Of a DNA stretch of 38,253 nt, positions 29,017 through 38,162 are shown one piece after another. Numbering within the stretch: the stretch's first letter is position 1; the number at the start of each line of letters is the position of its first letter. The position numbers and the translations under genes are program-made. This DNA is from Athalassotoga sp049965695 (GTDB lineage: Bacteria; Thermotogota; Thermotogae; Mesoaciditogales; Mesoaciditogaceae), in contig NZ_JBMFWB010000018.1 in assembly GCF_049965695.1 (NCBI RefSeq), positions 1 to 38,253 on the forward strand. The letters are read 5' to 3'. A model generated the notes under the pieces. It was not told the DNA's origin, searched no databases, and worked only from the letters and a program-made list of their open reading frames with translations.

Positions 29017-29852
29017 CTATACTTTGCGGCGGCACTTCACCCGAAAGAGAAGTCTCAATATCGAGTGGAAAAAACATATTCGAATCTCTTAAGAAAATGA
29101 ACGTGAAATCAACTCTTTTCGTATGGGATGGTAACTTCGAAGCGCTTGAATCGATCAATTCAATCTGTTTTATAATGCTCCATGGTTCACCGGGTGAAGA
29201 CGGAAGCGTTCAAAAATTTTTTGAATCAAAAGGTATAATTTACACAGGCTCTGATTCGAGAAGTTGTGAAATAACGATAGATAAACTCAAAACAAAGGAA
29301 TACTTTGAAAGCATGAACATCAAAACCCCAAAATGGTCTTCGCATCCTGAGGAATTTCCATGCGTTTTTAAACCAAGATTTGGAGGATCGAGTATAGGAG
29401 TTAAAATTTATTTTTCCCCAAAAGAAATTACCGAAGGCAAAGACGGATTTTACGAAAATTACATCGATGGCAGAGAAATAACCATTTCGGTACTCGACAT
29501 AAAAGGCAAGCCAACTGTACTTCCAATTCTTGAGATAATCCCAAAAGGCAAATTTTACGATTACAATTCCAAATATTCTCCTTATGGTTCAACCCTTATT
29601 GCTCCGGCACCTTTGAACATAAGTGAAAAAACAGGAATCGAAACAGCAGCGTTGAAAATTTATGAAGAAATTGGTTGTAGAGGATTTGCGAGAATAGATG
29701 GTATAATTTCAAATGGGGAGTTTTATTTCTTGGAGATCAACGCTATCCCCGGAATGACTCCTACAAGCGATCTTCCTGCCTCTGCAAGGGCGTATGGATT
29801 GAGTATGGAAGAAGTTGTGCTTGAACTTTTGTATTCTGCGATGAGGAGGTAA
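28965..29852 (+). CDS. ddl: D-alanine--D-alanine ligase
   Basis: It joins two D-Ala with ATP for the peptidoglycan precursor. In 295 residues it has GGTSPEREVSISSGK, the MLHGSPGEDGSVQ loop, GSDSRSCEITIDKLKTKEYF, the ATP-grasp segments FKPRFGGSSIGV and IDGREITISVLD, and GFARIDGI…FLEINAIPGMTPTSDLPASA. The only usable start is ATG 28965, which has GGAGGAG 10 bases upstream but lies 52 bases inside coaD and adds about 12 residues before the conserved N-terminus. The protein is otherwise compact for the family. Confidence 0.95.
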   Translation: MGSSNGGRQIKREIPDVTILCGGTSPEREVSISSGKNIFESLKKMNVKSTLFVWDGNFEALESINSICFIMLHGSPGEDGSVQKFFESKGIIYTGSDSRSCEITIDKLKTKEYFESMNIKTPKWSSHPEEFPCVFKPRFGGSSIGVKIYFSPKEITEGKDGFYENYIDGREITISVLDIKGKPTVLPILEIIPKGKFYDYNSKYSPYGSTLIAPAPLNISEKTGIETAALKIYEEIGCRGFARIDGIISNGEFYFLEINAIPGMTPTSDLPASARAYGLSMEEVVLELLYSAMRR

Positions 29853-29857
29853 GTAAA

Positions 29858-30388
29858 TTGGATTTTCATTCTACAACTGTAATTGTTGTAAGAAAAGATG
29901 GTAAAACCGTCATGGCCGGTGATGGGCAGGTTACGACCGGAGAAACCATAATGAAGTCAACGGCCAAAAAAGTTAGAAGACTTGGAGACGGTAAAATAAT
30001 AGCCGGTTTTGCAGGATCGGTAGCGGATGCGTTCACACTTTTTGAAAGATTTGAAGTTAAATTGAGAGAATCAAACGGTGTTTTGGCAAAAGCAGCCATA
30101 GAACTTGCGAAAGATTGGAGAATGGACAGAGCACTGAGGCGTCTTGAAGCACTTTTGATAGTTGCGGATAGTCAAAACATCTTTTTGCTTTCCGGAAGCG
30201 GTGAGGTCATTCAACCGGATGAACCAATCATGGCAATTGGATCCGGCGGTAACTATGCACTTTCTGCTGCACGTGCGCTTTACAGAAACACTCAAATGAA
30301 TGCCCACGAAATTGCGGTTAAATCTATGGAAATAGCAAGCGAAATATGTATCTACACCAATTCAAACATAACGGTAGAGGAATTGTGA
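29858..30388 (+). CDS. hslV: ATP-dependent protease subunit HslV (ClpQ)
   Basis: The peptidase ring of the HslVU protease. The 176-residue sequence starts from TTG (MDFHSTTVIVV). As in Bacillus ClpQ there is a short propeptide before the catalytic Thr6. The GDGQVTTGETIMKSTAKKVR motif, FAGSVADAFTLFERFE, LEALLIVAD and IGSGGNYALSAARAL are all typical. GAGGAGGTAAG stands before the TTG. It lies 5 bases after ddl and 12 bases before hslU. Confidence 0.97.
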   Translation: MDFHSTTVIVVRKDGKTVMAGDGQVTTGETIMKSTAKKVRRLGDGKIIAGFAGSVADAFTLFERFEVKLRESNGVLAKAAIELAKDWRMDRALRRLEALLIVADSQNIFLLSGSGEVIQPDEPIMAIGSGGNYALSAARALYRNTQMNAHEIAVKSMEIASEICIYTNSNITVEEL

Positions 30389-30400
30389 GGAGGATTGATC

Positions 30401-31780
30401 TTGAATATAGATGAACTTACTCCAAAAGAAATAGTCGATGAACTCGATAAATACATAATAGGACAGGAAGAAGCGAAAAAATCAGTTGCCATAGCCTTGA
30501 GAAACAGAATAAGGCGCATGAAATTGTCGGAAGACATGCAAAGAGATGTGATGCCTAAAAATATACTCATGGCAGGGCCAACCGGCGTTGGAAAAACAGA
30601 AATAGCAAGAAGACTTGCCCAACTTTCTGGAGCACCTTTCATCAAAGTTGAGGTGACAAGATACACTGAAGTAGGTTACGTTGGAAAATCAGTCGAATCC
30701 ATAATAAGAGATTTAGTTGAAGAAAGCATAAATACCGTAAAATCCGAAATGACCGTAACGGTTGAAAAAGAAGCGCAAAAAGCCGTCGAAGAACGTATAT
30801 TGGATGCGCTTGTGCCCGATAGTGTGAGAAAGCAACCTGCAGGTGGCATAATGTCATTTTTTCAAAATCCACAACAACAGGTTCCGCCGGAAACTCACAG
30901 AGTGGCGATGTCGAAACGTGAAGAAATGCGCGAAAGGTTGAAAAACAACGAGATAGAAGATTTTGAAATAGAAATAGAGGTTGAAGACACAACACCATCG
31001 ATGCCCATGATAGGCGGTATGAGTCCTGAAGATCTTGGAATAGACATTCAAGATATGTTCGGTGGCATGATTCCCAAGAAAATGAAAAAAAAGCGTGTTA
31101 AAATCAAGGATGCGAGAAAACTTCTGCTTCCAATCGAGTCGGAAAAACTTATAGATAAAGATAGAATGATTCAGGATGCAATCGATAGGGCTCAGTACAA
31201 AGGCATAGTTTTTCTTGATGAATTCGACAAGATAGTCGGATCAAATTCAAGATCGGGACCGGATGTATCAAGAGAAGGTGTTCAAAGAGACCTGCTGCCG
31301 ATAGTTGAAGGTACTACGGTATCGACAAAATACGGACCTGTAAAAACGGACTACATACTTTTCATAGCCGCCGGTGCTTTTCATATGTCGAAGCCTTCGG
31401 ATCTGATTCCAGAAATTCAGGGAAGATTTCCAATAAGAGTAGAGTTAAGCGCTCTAACTCAGAAAGATTTTGAAAGAATACTCATAGAGCCCAAAAATTC
31501 TTTGATTTATCAGTACAAAGCCCTGCTTGCCACGGAAGGAATAGATGTGAATTTCACAGACGATGGCCTTTCTGAGATAGCAAGAATAGCGTACGAGGTT
31601 AATGAAAAGAAAGACAACATAGGTGCTCGAAGGCTTTACACTGTAATGGAAAAGGTGATGGAAGAAGTTTCATACAATGCACCAAAAGTTGAAAGCCCCG
31701 TTGTTGTCGATAAGGATTACGTCATAAACAGAGTTGAAGAAATAGCCAAAGATGAGGACTTAAGTTCCTACATTCTTTGA
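30401..31780 (+). CDS. hslU: ATP-dependent protease ATPase subunit HslU (ClpY)
   Basis: The unfoldase ring that feeds HslV. It has LTPKEIVDELDKYIIGQEEA at the N-terminus, Walker A (AGPTGVGKTEIARRL), the pore motif in EVGYVGKSVESIIRDLVE, an inserted intermediate (I) domain around 100-240 rich in charged residues and Met/Pro, Walker B (GIVFLDEFDKIVG), SREGVQRDLLPIVEG and sensor-2 region GARRLYTVMEKVMEEV. At 459 residues it is full length. TTG 30401 is chosen, 6 bases after AGGAGGA; an in-frame TTG at 30395 is too close to it. Confidence 0.97.
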   Translation: MNIDELTPKEIVDELDKYIIGQEEAKKSVAIALRNRIRRMKLSEDMQRDVMPKNILMAGPTGVGKTEIARRLAQLSGAPFIKVEVTRYTEVGYVGKSVESIIRDLVEESINTVKSEMTVTVEKEAQKAVEERILDALVPDSVRKQPAGGIMSFFQNPQQQVPPETHRVAMSKREEMRERLKNNEIEDFEIEIEVEDTTPSMPMIGGMSPEDLGIDIQDMFGGMIPKKMKKKRVKIKDARKLLLPIESEKLIDKDRMIQDAIDRAQYKGIVFLDEFDKIVGSNSRSGPDVSREGVQRDLLPIVEGTTVSTKYGPVKTDYILFIAAGAFHMSKPSDLIPEIQGRFPIRVELSALTQKDFERILIEPKNSLIYQYKALLATEGIDVNFTDDGLSEIARIAYEVNEKKDNIGARRLYTVMEKVMEEVSYNAPKVESPVVVDKDYVINRVEEIAKDEDLSSYIL

Positions 31781-31801
31781 GCCAAAAAGGAGAGAAGTTT
31801 T

Positions 31802-33127
31802 ATGTTTGAAGTTGTCGAAGAAAACAAAAATGTCAAAACGGTCAAGGTATCTTTGGATCATAAAGCCATTGACGAAGCAAGAGACGAAGTTTACGAAGAT
31901 ATTTCCAAAGATATCAAAGTTAAAGGATTCAGGCCGGGAATGGTTCCGAGAAATCTCATAAACACGATAATAGGGATGGATAGAATTAACTCCCTTATAA
32001 AAGATCAGGTCGCAGACGAGGCCTTTCATATCCTTATGCGTGATTATTTCAAAGATATCAACGAAATCGATACTGTTTTGCCTCCCAAGGTTAAATCGGT
32101 TGAATTAGGTGGAACTGCGGATATACTTTTTGAGATACACGCATTTCCAAAGGCCCAAATCGAATCGATGAAGGGAATAGAAATAACCATTCCAGATTTC
32201 GGAAGTGCAGATGAAGAAGTTAACAGAACCATAGAAGAATTAAGAGAAGAAAAAGCCATACTTACACCAAAGGCGGCAGATCAAAGTGCCCAAATAGGGG
32301 ATGTCGCCGAGATAGAATATGTCGATTTGACCGGAAAAGATCCCGAGAAAAAAACACTTGAAATAAGAATAGGTGAACCAGCAGAAGGAACGATTTTTCC
32401 TCATATCATAGGGAAAAAAGTCGGGGATGAATTTGATTTCACATCAACGGCTGAGAACACGGGAAATAAGGCAAGTTTGCATGTTAAGTTGACCAAATTG
32501 TACTTAAAACAACTTCCCGATCTCGATGATAATTTCGCTAAGATGGTCGATGAAAAATATGAGACCTTTGACGATCTCAAAGCCACTTTAAAAGATGATT
32601 TTAATAAATCGTTAGATAAAGTTATCGTTTCAATAAAAAGAGACAGGATTTTAAATGAATTGGTTAATAAAACAAAGATAGATGTTCTTGATTCGACGAT
32701 CGATTATTTCATGAATTACCTCGTAGACCAGAAAAAAGAGGACAAAGTTTACGACAAAGAATTAAAAGATAAATTTCACGGTGACGAAAAGGCATATATG
32801 GATTCCATTAGAGATGAGGTAATCAGTTATCTCAAATTGGAGGGAGCCTTAAAGTTTGTTGCACAGGAAAAATCTTTGAGCGTTTCGGACGAAGAAATCT
32901 TCGAAGAGGCAAAACGTGATTACGAAGAATCAAAGATAAGTGATGAAAGATTGAAGATCATGCTGAAAAAAGATCCAGCCCTTTATTCAATGATAAGACG
33001 CGAACTTTTGTCTTCCAAAGTCGCAGATGAACTTTTAAAAGATGCGGTTGTGACCGTTGAAGAAAAAAATGAAGACGAAGTAATCGAAGATGATGAAGAA
33101 AATGATGAAAGTGAGGGAGAAAATTGA
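31802..33127 (+). CDS. tig: Trigger factor (ribosome-associated chaperone, PPIase)
   Basis: The 441-residue protein has the ribosome-binding N-domain with the signature loop in the form VKGFRPGMVPRN (usual form GFRKGKVP, so two of the basic residues are replaced), the FKBP-like domain around 155-240 (IGDVAEIEYVDLTG…IGKKVGDEFDF), and a long helical C-domain. It ends in an acidic tail of about 25 residues. It binds nascent chains at the ribosome exit. It stands 21 bases after hslU, and its stop overlaps clpP by 4 bases (TTGA). The tig-clpP-clpX order is common in bacteria; joining to hslVU is less so. Confidence 0.95.
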   Translation: MFEVVEENKNVKTVKVSLDHKAIDEARDEVYEDISKDIKVKGFRPGMVPRNLINTIIGMDRINSLIKDQVADEAFHILMRDYFKDINEIDTVLPPKVKSVELGGTADILFEIHAFPKAQIESMKGIEITIPDFGSADEEVNRTIEELREEKAILTPKAADQSAQIGDVAEIEYVDLTGKDPEKKTLEIRIGEPAEGTIFPHIIGKKVGDEFDFTSTAENTGNKASLHVKLTKLYLKQLPDLDDNFAKMVDEKYETFDDLKATLKDDFNKSLDKVIVSIKRDRILNELVNKTKIDVLDSTIDYFMNYLVDQKKEDKVYDKELKDKFHGDEKAYMDSIRDEVISYLKLEGALKFVAQEKSLSVSDEEIFEEAKRDYEESKISDERLKIMLKKDPALYSMIRRELLSSKVADELLKDAVVTVEEKNEDEVIEDDEENDESEGEN

Positions 33128-33750
33128 AATACGATATCAGCGATCAGACTATACCGATAGTCATAGAAACAACGGGAAGAACTGAGCGTGCTTACGATAT
33201 ATACTCGAGACTCCTAAAAGATAGAATAATTTTTCTTGAGGGAATAGTTGATGATATGACATCAAGCCTTGTCGTAGCGCAATTGCTCTTTCTTGAAGCG
33301 GAGGATCCAGACAAAGACGTTTACATGTACATAAACTCGCCCGGCGGATCGGTAACGGCCGGCATGGCGATATACGACACGATGCAATTTCTTAAATGTG
33401 ATGTCGTTACAACCGCGATTGGTTCTGCCGCATCAATGGCTGCCGTACTGCTTGCCGCCGGAACAAAAGGAAAGAGATACTCACTTCCCCATGCGACGGT
33501 GATGATCCATCAACCGCTTGGAGGAGCGGAAGGTCAGGCTAAAGATATAGAGATACGGGCGAAAGAAATCATGAGAATAAGAAATGAACTAAATAATATT
33601 CTCGTAAAACATACGGGACAGTCCATTGAAAAAATAGAGAAAGATACTGACAGGGACTTCTTCATGAACGCCGAAGAGGCTTTGAGTTACGGTTTGATAG
33701 ATAAAATCATCTCTTCAAAAAGAGAGGTAGAAGGAGATTCGAAAAAGTGA
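33124..33750 (+). CDS. clpP: ATP-dependent Clp protease proteolytic subunit ClpP
   Basis: The 208-residue serine peptidase has its triad at Ser104 (TAIGSAASMAAVLL), His129 (TVMIHQPLGGAEGQ) and Asp178 (KDTDRDFFM), with the same spacing as in the Escherichia coli enzyme. The handle and head region (YINSPGGSVTAGMAIYDTM) is standard. The N-terminal processing loop (MKYDISDQTIPIVIETTGR) is short. TTG start, overlapping tig by 4 bases, and a GTGA overlap with clpX. Confidence 0.98.
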   Translation: MKYDISDQTIPIVIETTGRTERAYDIYSRLLKDRIIFLEGIVDDMTSSLVVAQLLFLEAEDPDKDVYMYINSPGGSVTAGMAIYDTMQFLKCDVVTTAIGSAASMAAVLLAAGTKGKRYSLPHATVMIHQPLGGAEGQAKDIEIRAKEIMRIRNELNNILVKHTGQSIEKIEKDTDRDFFMNAEEALSYGLIDKIISSKREVEGDSKK

Positions 33751-34970
33751 AAAATGAAAAGGTTTGTTCTTTTTGTGGAAGAAGCGCGTCTGAAGTCAAC
33801 AGATTGATCGCTGGGCCAAATGATATTTACATATGCGATGAATGTGTTGAACTGTTTCACGATATACTTCACGACCATCAGACAGAAGAACAAAGTAACA
33901 AAGTAAGAACTTTACCAAGTCCCTCAGAGATAAAATTGGAACTTGATAAATACGTTATCGGTCAGGAAAAAGCAAAAAAGGCCATAAGCGTCGCAGTTTA
34001 CAACCATTACAAACGTGTTTTCATGAACAAAAAATTCGACGATGTAGAAATAGAAAAGTCAAACATAATGCTTATAGGACCAACCGGTGCGGGCAAAACG
34101 CTTATAGCGAGAGTGCTGGCAAAGATATTGGATGTCCCTTTTGCCATAACAGATGCGACACCGCTTACAGAAGCGGGTTATGTTGGCGAAGATGTTGAAA
34201 ATGTCATATTAAGACTTCTTCAGGTAGCCGACTTTGACATAGAAAAAGCGCAGCATGGCATCATATACATTGACGAAATAGATAAAATAGCAAGAAAATC
34301 TTCGAACGTTTCAATTACCAGAGATGTATCTGGCGAAGGGGTTCAGCAGGCGCTTTTGAAAATTGTCGAAGGAACGGTTGCCAACGTTCCACCTCAAGGC
34401 GGCAGAAAACATCCTTATCAGGAATTCATAAAGGTTGATACCACAAACATACTTTTCATAATAGGCGGTGCGTTTGACGGCCTTGAAGAGATAATAAGAT
34501 CGAGAATTCAACAAACGACTGTCGGCTTTGCTGCTGACATAAAGTCAAAACGTGATGAAGACATAAACTCAATCTTGAAACAGGTTACACCCGATGATCT
34601 CGTCAAATACGGTATAATGCCGGAATTCGTGGGAAGATTTCCAATAGTGTCTACTTTGGATCAGTTAAATGAAGAACAACTTGTGAGAATACTCGTTGAT
34701 CCCAAAAATGCGGTGGTAAAACAATACAAAAAGTTGTTAGAACTTGACGGTGTCGATCTTGAATTTGAGCAAGATGCGCTGAAAGAGATAGCAAAAATGG
34801 CAAGGAAAAAAGGTACCGGAGCAAGAGGATTGAAAAGCGTCATAGACGAGATAATGATGGAAGTGATGTTCAACGTGCCAAGATTACAAAATGTCAAAAG
34901 GGTAATTGTGACCAACGAAACCGTTAAGGAAGGGAAAGAGCCTGTCATAGAAATGAGGGAATCTGCTTAA
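33747..34970 (+). CDS. clpX: Clp protease ATP-binding subunit ClpX
   Basis: At 407 residues it has the N-terminal zinc-binding domain (CSFCGRSASEV…CDECV), IKLELDKYVIGQEKAKKAIS, Walker A (LIGPTGAGKTLIARVLAK), the pore region EAGYVGEDVENVILRLLQ, Walker B (GIIYIDEIDKIARK), SGEGVQQALLKIVEGT and sensor 2 (TGARGLKSVIDEIM). It unfolds substrates for ClpP. An IGF-like loop for ClpP docking is not obvious: the region around 255-275 reads IQQTTVGFAADIK, where GF follows a Val. GTG start, overlapping clpP by 4 bases; its stop shares one base with tsaD. Confidence 0.97.
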   Translation: MKNEKVCSFCGRSASEVNRLIAGPNDIYICDECVELFHDILHDHQTEEQSNKVRTLPSPSEIKLELDKYVIGQEKAKKAISVAVYNHYKRVFMNKKFDDVEIEKSNIMLIGPTGAGKTLIARVLAKILDVPFAITDATPLTEAGYVGEDVENVILRLLQVADFDIEKAQHGIIYIDEIDKIARKSSNVSITRDVSGEGVQQALLKIVEGTVANVPPQGGRKHPYQEFIKVDTTNILFIIGGAFDGLEEIIRSRIQQTTVGFAADIKSKRDEDINSILKQVTPDDLVKYGIMPEFVGRFPIVSTLDQLNEEQLVRILVDPKNAVVKQYKKLLELDGVDLEFEQDALKEIAKMARKKGTGARGLKSVIDEIMMEVMFNVPRLQNVKRVIVTNETVKEGKEPVIEMRESA

Positions 34971-35956
34971 TGGCTCTGATTCTCGGCATAGAAAGTTCTT
35001 GCGACGAAACTTCAGTTGCAATTGTCGAAAACGGTGAAAGTGTGCTTTCTGAGAAAACAGCGTCTCAAATAAACATTCACGCACTTTACGGCGGAGTTGT
35101 GCCTGAGATAGCGTCGCGATACCATCTTGAGAAAATATCCATATTGGTAAAAATGGTCTTCGAAGAAACAAAGATCGACCCAAAAAAGATATCTGCCATA
35201 GCGGTTACGTACGGGCCAGGGCTGGTTGGACCTTTGCTTGTTGGACTTTCTTACGCAAAAGCGCTGTCTTTTGCCCTAAAAGTGCCTCTTATAGGTGTTA
35301 ATCACATGATAGGCCATCTTAACGCTGTTTTTCTTTTTGACAAGAATATCGATTTTCCATGTGCCGTTCTGATGATTTCTGGAGCCCATACCGAGATCGT
35401 TTACATGAAATCGATGGATGATTTTGAAATTTTAGGCAAATCAATAGATGATGCAGCCGGAGAAGCATTTGATAAAGTTGCGCGCATGTTGGATCTTCCC
35501 TATCCGGGAGGTCCACAGATAGATAAAATTTCAAAAGATGGCAAACCCATTTATAAATTCACAAAACCTAAAACTGTCGGGAAATACGATTTTAGTTTCA
35601 GCGGTCTGAAGACTCATATAAGATACTTTTTGAAAGATAACCCGGGAGTAAAAGTTGAAGATGTAGCGGCTTCTTTTCAGGAAACCGTTTCTTCGATACT
35701 CATAGAAAAAATTGTGAAAGCGGCCAAAGCATATAATGTCAGAGACGTAGTGATCGCTGGTGGAGTGGCGGCGAATTCGGCCGTGAGAAGAAAGACGGAA
35801 GAAGCGGGTCGTAAAAATGATCTTGTCTTTCATTTTCCTCCTCTCAGGTATTGTACGGATAACGCTTCCATGATAGCCGCAGCAGGATGGCACGATTACA
35901 AAGCGGGCAAATTTGCCGATTTTAACCTCAACGCCGTTCCAAATCTGGAGGTTTGA
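34970..35956 (+). CDS. tsaD: tRNA N6-threonylcarbamoyladenosine synthase subunit TsaD
   Basis: It transfers threonylcarbamoyl from TC-AMP to A37 of ANN-decoding tRNAs. The 328-residue ASKHA protein has GIESSCDETSVAIVE, the GGVVPEIASRYHLEKI stretch, the metal-binding His pair in VNHMIGHLNAVF, DDAAGEAFDKVARMLDLPYPGGP and the VIAGGVAANSAVRRK segment. A small deviation is ISGAHTEIV, where most members have Ser-Gly-Gly-His-Thr. The ATG uses the last A of clpX's TAA, so translation is coupled. Confidence 0.97.
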   Translation: MALILGIESSCDETSVAIVENGESVLSEKTASQINIHALYGGVVPEIASRYHLEKISILVKMVFEETKIDPKKISAIAVTYGPGLVGPLLVGLSYAKALSFALKVPLIGVNHMIGHLNAVFLFDKNIDFPCAVLMISGAHTEIVYMKSMDDFEILGKSIDDAAGEAFDKVARMLDLPYPGGPQIDKISKDGKPIYKFTKPKTVGKYDFSFSGLKTHIRYFLKDNPGVKVEDVAASFQETVSSILIEKIVKAAKAYNVRDVVIAGGVAANSAVRRKTEEAGRKNDLVFHFPPLRYCTDNASMIAAAGWHDYKAGKFADFNLNAVPNLEV

Positions 35957-36838
35957 ATGCGCATTTCTTATGGTAGCGCAAGATTTTTAAACCTGATCTC
36001 GTCAGGTCCTCTTTTGGATATAAAAACGGTTTACACGATGTTCGGAGAAAGATGCGTCTTCGATTGTGCATATTGTACTCAGGCAAAGACGAGTAAATCT
36101 TCGACGGACATGCTTTCAAGAATTGTATGGCCGGTTTTTGACCTTGAAAGAATTGTCGATGCTTTAAAAAATGCGGATGGCGTTAAAAGAATATGTCTTC
36201 AGGTTGTCTCAACTCCATCGGTGGAGAAAGAGGCATTTGATTTCATCCAAAAAGTTAAAACGTTGAACATTCCGATATCTGTAAGTGTAAGGATAACCAA
36301 TTTTGAAATGGCGAAAAAATGGTTTGATCATGGCATAGAAAGGTTAGGTATGGCAACGGATGTCGTAGACGAGAAACTTTACGAAATTTACAGGGGAGGA
36401 AAATTTAAAAATCATGTTGAACTTGTCAAAAAAATTGCAAATAATTTCCCCGGACGGGTTACGACGCATGTGATAGTCGGTCTCGGAGAGAGCGAAAGAC
36501 AAATGGTTGAGTTCATCCAGGAGATGTACGATTCAAAGGTAAGTGTCGGCCTTTTTGCCTTTACGCCTATCAGAGGTACAAAACTTGAAAACAAACCAAG
36601 GCCTGCTTTTGAATCTTACAGGCGTATTCAAATATCTCATTATCTTATAAAAAATGGCCTTTCGAGAGTCGATGATTTCGAGTTTTCAAAAGACGGAGAT
36701 ATTATAGGATACGGATTTGATCCGGCCGGCGTACCTCAATCTGCTTTTGAAACCTCAGGATGCCCAAATTGTACAAGACCTTACTACAACGAAAAACCTG
36801 GAGAAACATCTTATAACCTTTTTAAATCAAAAGTATGA
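35957..36838 (+). CDS. Radical SAM protein, biotin-synthase-like (candidate lipoyl synthase of LipS type)
   Basis: The 293-residue protein has the radical-SAM cluster motif Cys33-x3-Cys37-x2-Cys40 (GERCVFDCAYCTQAK) and a barrel with ICLQVVSTPS and VTTHVIVGLGESERQMVEF. A second Cys pair sits near the C-terminus in ETSGCPNCTRPYYNEKPGE. That tail, together with overall likeness to BioB, is what I recall from archaeal-type LipS1/LipS2 lipoyl synthases, often annotated as biotin synthase. A lipoyl role would fit lpdA at 20000, but the assignment is tentative and the second LipS subunit is not seen here. It begins directly after the tsaD stop and overlaps the next gene by 4 bases. Confidence 0.72.
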   Translation: MRISYGSARFLNLISSGPLLDIKTVYTMFGERCVFDCAYCTQAKTSKSSTDMLSRIVWPVFDLERIVDALKNADGVKRICLQVVSTPSVEKEAFDFIQKVKTLNIPISVSVRITNFEMAKKWFDHGIERLGMATDVVDEKLYEIYRGGKFKNHVELVKKIANNFPGRVTTHVIVGLGESERQMVEFIQEMYDSKVSVGLFAFTPIRGTKLENKPRPAFESYRRIQISHYLIKNGLSRVDDFEFSKDGDIIGYGFDPAGVPQSAFETSGCPNCTRPYYNEKPGETSYNLFKSKV

Positions 36839-38151
36839 GAACATTTTTTCAGGCTTACAACACCGCTTTTACCGTCGAAAACGATCGTTTTGTCTCATCT
36901 GAATATCACCCTGATAAGATAGAAAAATTAAATGGGTATGTATATCAGGGCTTTATAGATTCTCATGCTCACATAATCGGACTGGGAATGAAACTTATAA
37001 CGCCTGACCTTGAAAAAACGAGATCAATCGATGAGATAATTAAAATTGCACGAAATTCGGATGCCACAATTTTAAGAGGATGGGATGATGAGATCCTCGG
37101 TAAATATCCGGAAAAAAACATGCTCGATAAGATAGATAGACCTCTTTTGCTTGTCAGAAGATGTGGTCATGTTGGTGTGGCAAACAAGAAATTTTTGAAA
37201 ATGGTCGAAATAGATTCTGAAGACGGGATCTTAAAAGAACACGCTTTGATAAAAGCACTTGAAAGAGTGAAGCAAGATCCCGAATATCTCATAAAAGCCA
37301 TAAATGCGGCCGAAAATGAATTTTTCAGGTATGGTGTTACAACCGTCCATTCAGACGATTCTTCAAATTTAGATCCGCAAATCGTCAACGATTTAATTTC
37401 AAACTTGAAAATAGATGTTTATGAACATTTACACATCCACTCACTTGAAGAAATGGAAAGATACACTTCTTTGAAGCCACAGTCCATTAAACTACTTTTG
37501 GATGGTTCTTTAGGCGCCAGAACGGCCTTTCTCAGATCCAATTACGATGATTCAAATAATCGTGGCGTGTTGAACTTTGATCCGGACGAATTGAAACGAA
37601 TAATTCGTCTTGCCGATTCAAATGGAATTCAAGTCGTTGCTCATGCAATAGGAGATGGTGCTCTTGATATTCTGCTTGATGCCTTTGAATCAACGGATCC
37701 GAATTTAAGGCACAGAATTGTTCATGTTCAGATGGCGTGGCCGGATCAAATAGAAAAAATCAAGAAAATGAATTTATGCGTCGATGTTCAGCCTCAATTT
37801 TTTACCTCAGATGAGAAGATGGCAAAAGACAGAATAGGAAGCAGAATGAAAATTGCTTATCCATTCAAAAAACTTATTGAAGCCGGTATAAGAACGGCTT
37901 TTTCTTCTGATGCACCCGTTGAAATTCCAGATCCATTACTCGGCATACGCGCTGCGAAAAAAATGGAAATAGATCCGGTAACTTCTCTTTTGGCATACAC
38001 GGTAGAAGGATCATTTCAAGAGTTCAACGAGCACAAAAAAGGAAACATATCGGAAGGTATGATTGGTGATTTCGTCGTTTTATCAAAACCGATAGATGAT
38101 GAATCCGCAAAAGTTATCGCCACTTACAAAAAAGGCATAAAAGTCCTTTAA
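36835..38151 (+). CDS. Amidohydrolase (YtcJ-like, amidohydrolase 3 family)
   Basis: The 438-residue metal hydrolase has the entry motif GFIDSHAHIIGLGMK (metal ligands His44 and His46), RYGVTTVHSDD, the conserved KLLLDGSLGARTAFL (where the bridging Lys is usual), VVAHAIGDGAL with a His ligand, LRHRIVHVQMAW, and FSSDAPVEIPDP with the catalytic Asp. The small beta domain is formed by both ends (VYQG…GDFVVLSK). Members cleave exo-amide or N-formyl bonds; the substrate is not known. The family is usually longer (500-550), so this one is compact. It is the last gene of the eleven-gene train. Confidence 0.87.
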   Translation: MRTFFQAYNTAFTVENDRFVSSEYHPDKIEKLNGYVYQGFIDSHAHIIGLGMKLITPDLEKTRSIDEIIKIARNSDATILRGWDDEILGKYPEKNMLDKIDRPLLLVRRCGHVGVANKKFLKMVEIDSEDGILKEHALIKALERVKQDPEYLIKAINAAENEFFRYGVTTVHSDDSSNLDPQIVNDLISNLKIDVYEHLHIHSLEEMERYTSLKPQSIKLLLDGSLGARTAFLRSNYDDSNNRGVLNFDPDELKRIIRLADSNGIQVVAHAIGDGALDILLDAFESTDPNLRHRIVHVQMAWPDQIEKIKKMNLCVDVQPQFFTSDEKMAKDRIGSRMKIAYPFKKLIEAGIRTAFSSDAPVEIPDPLLGIRAAKKMEIDPVTSLLAYTVEGSFQEFNEHKKGNISEGMIGDFVVLSKPIDDESAKVIATYKKGIKVL

Positions 38152-38162
38152 CGTCCTTTTAA

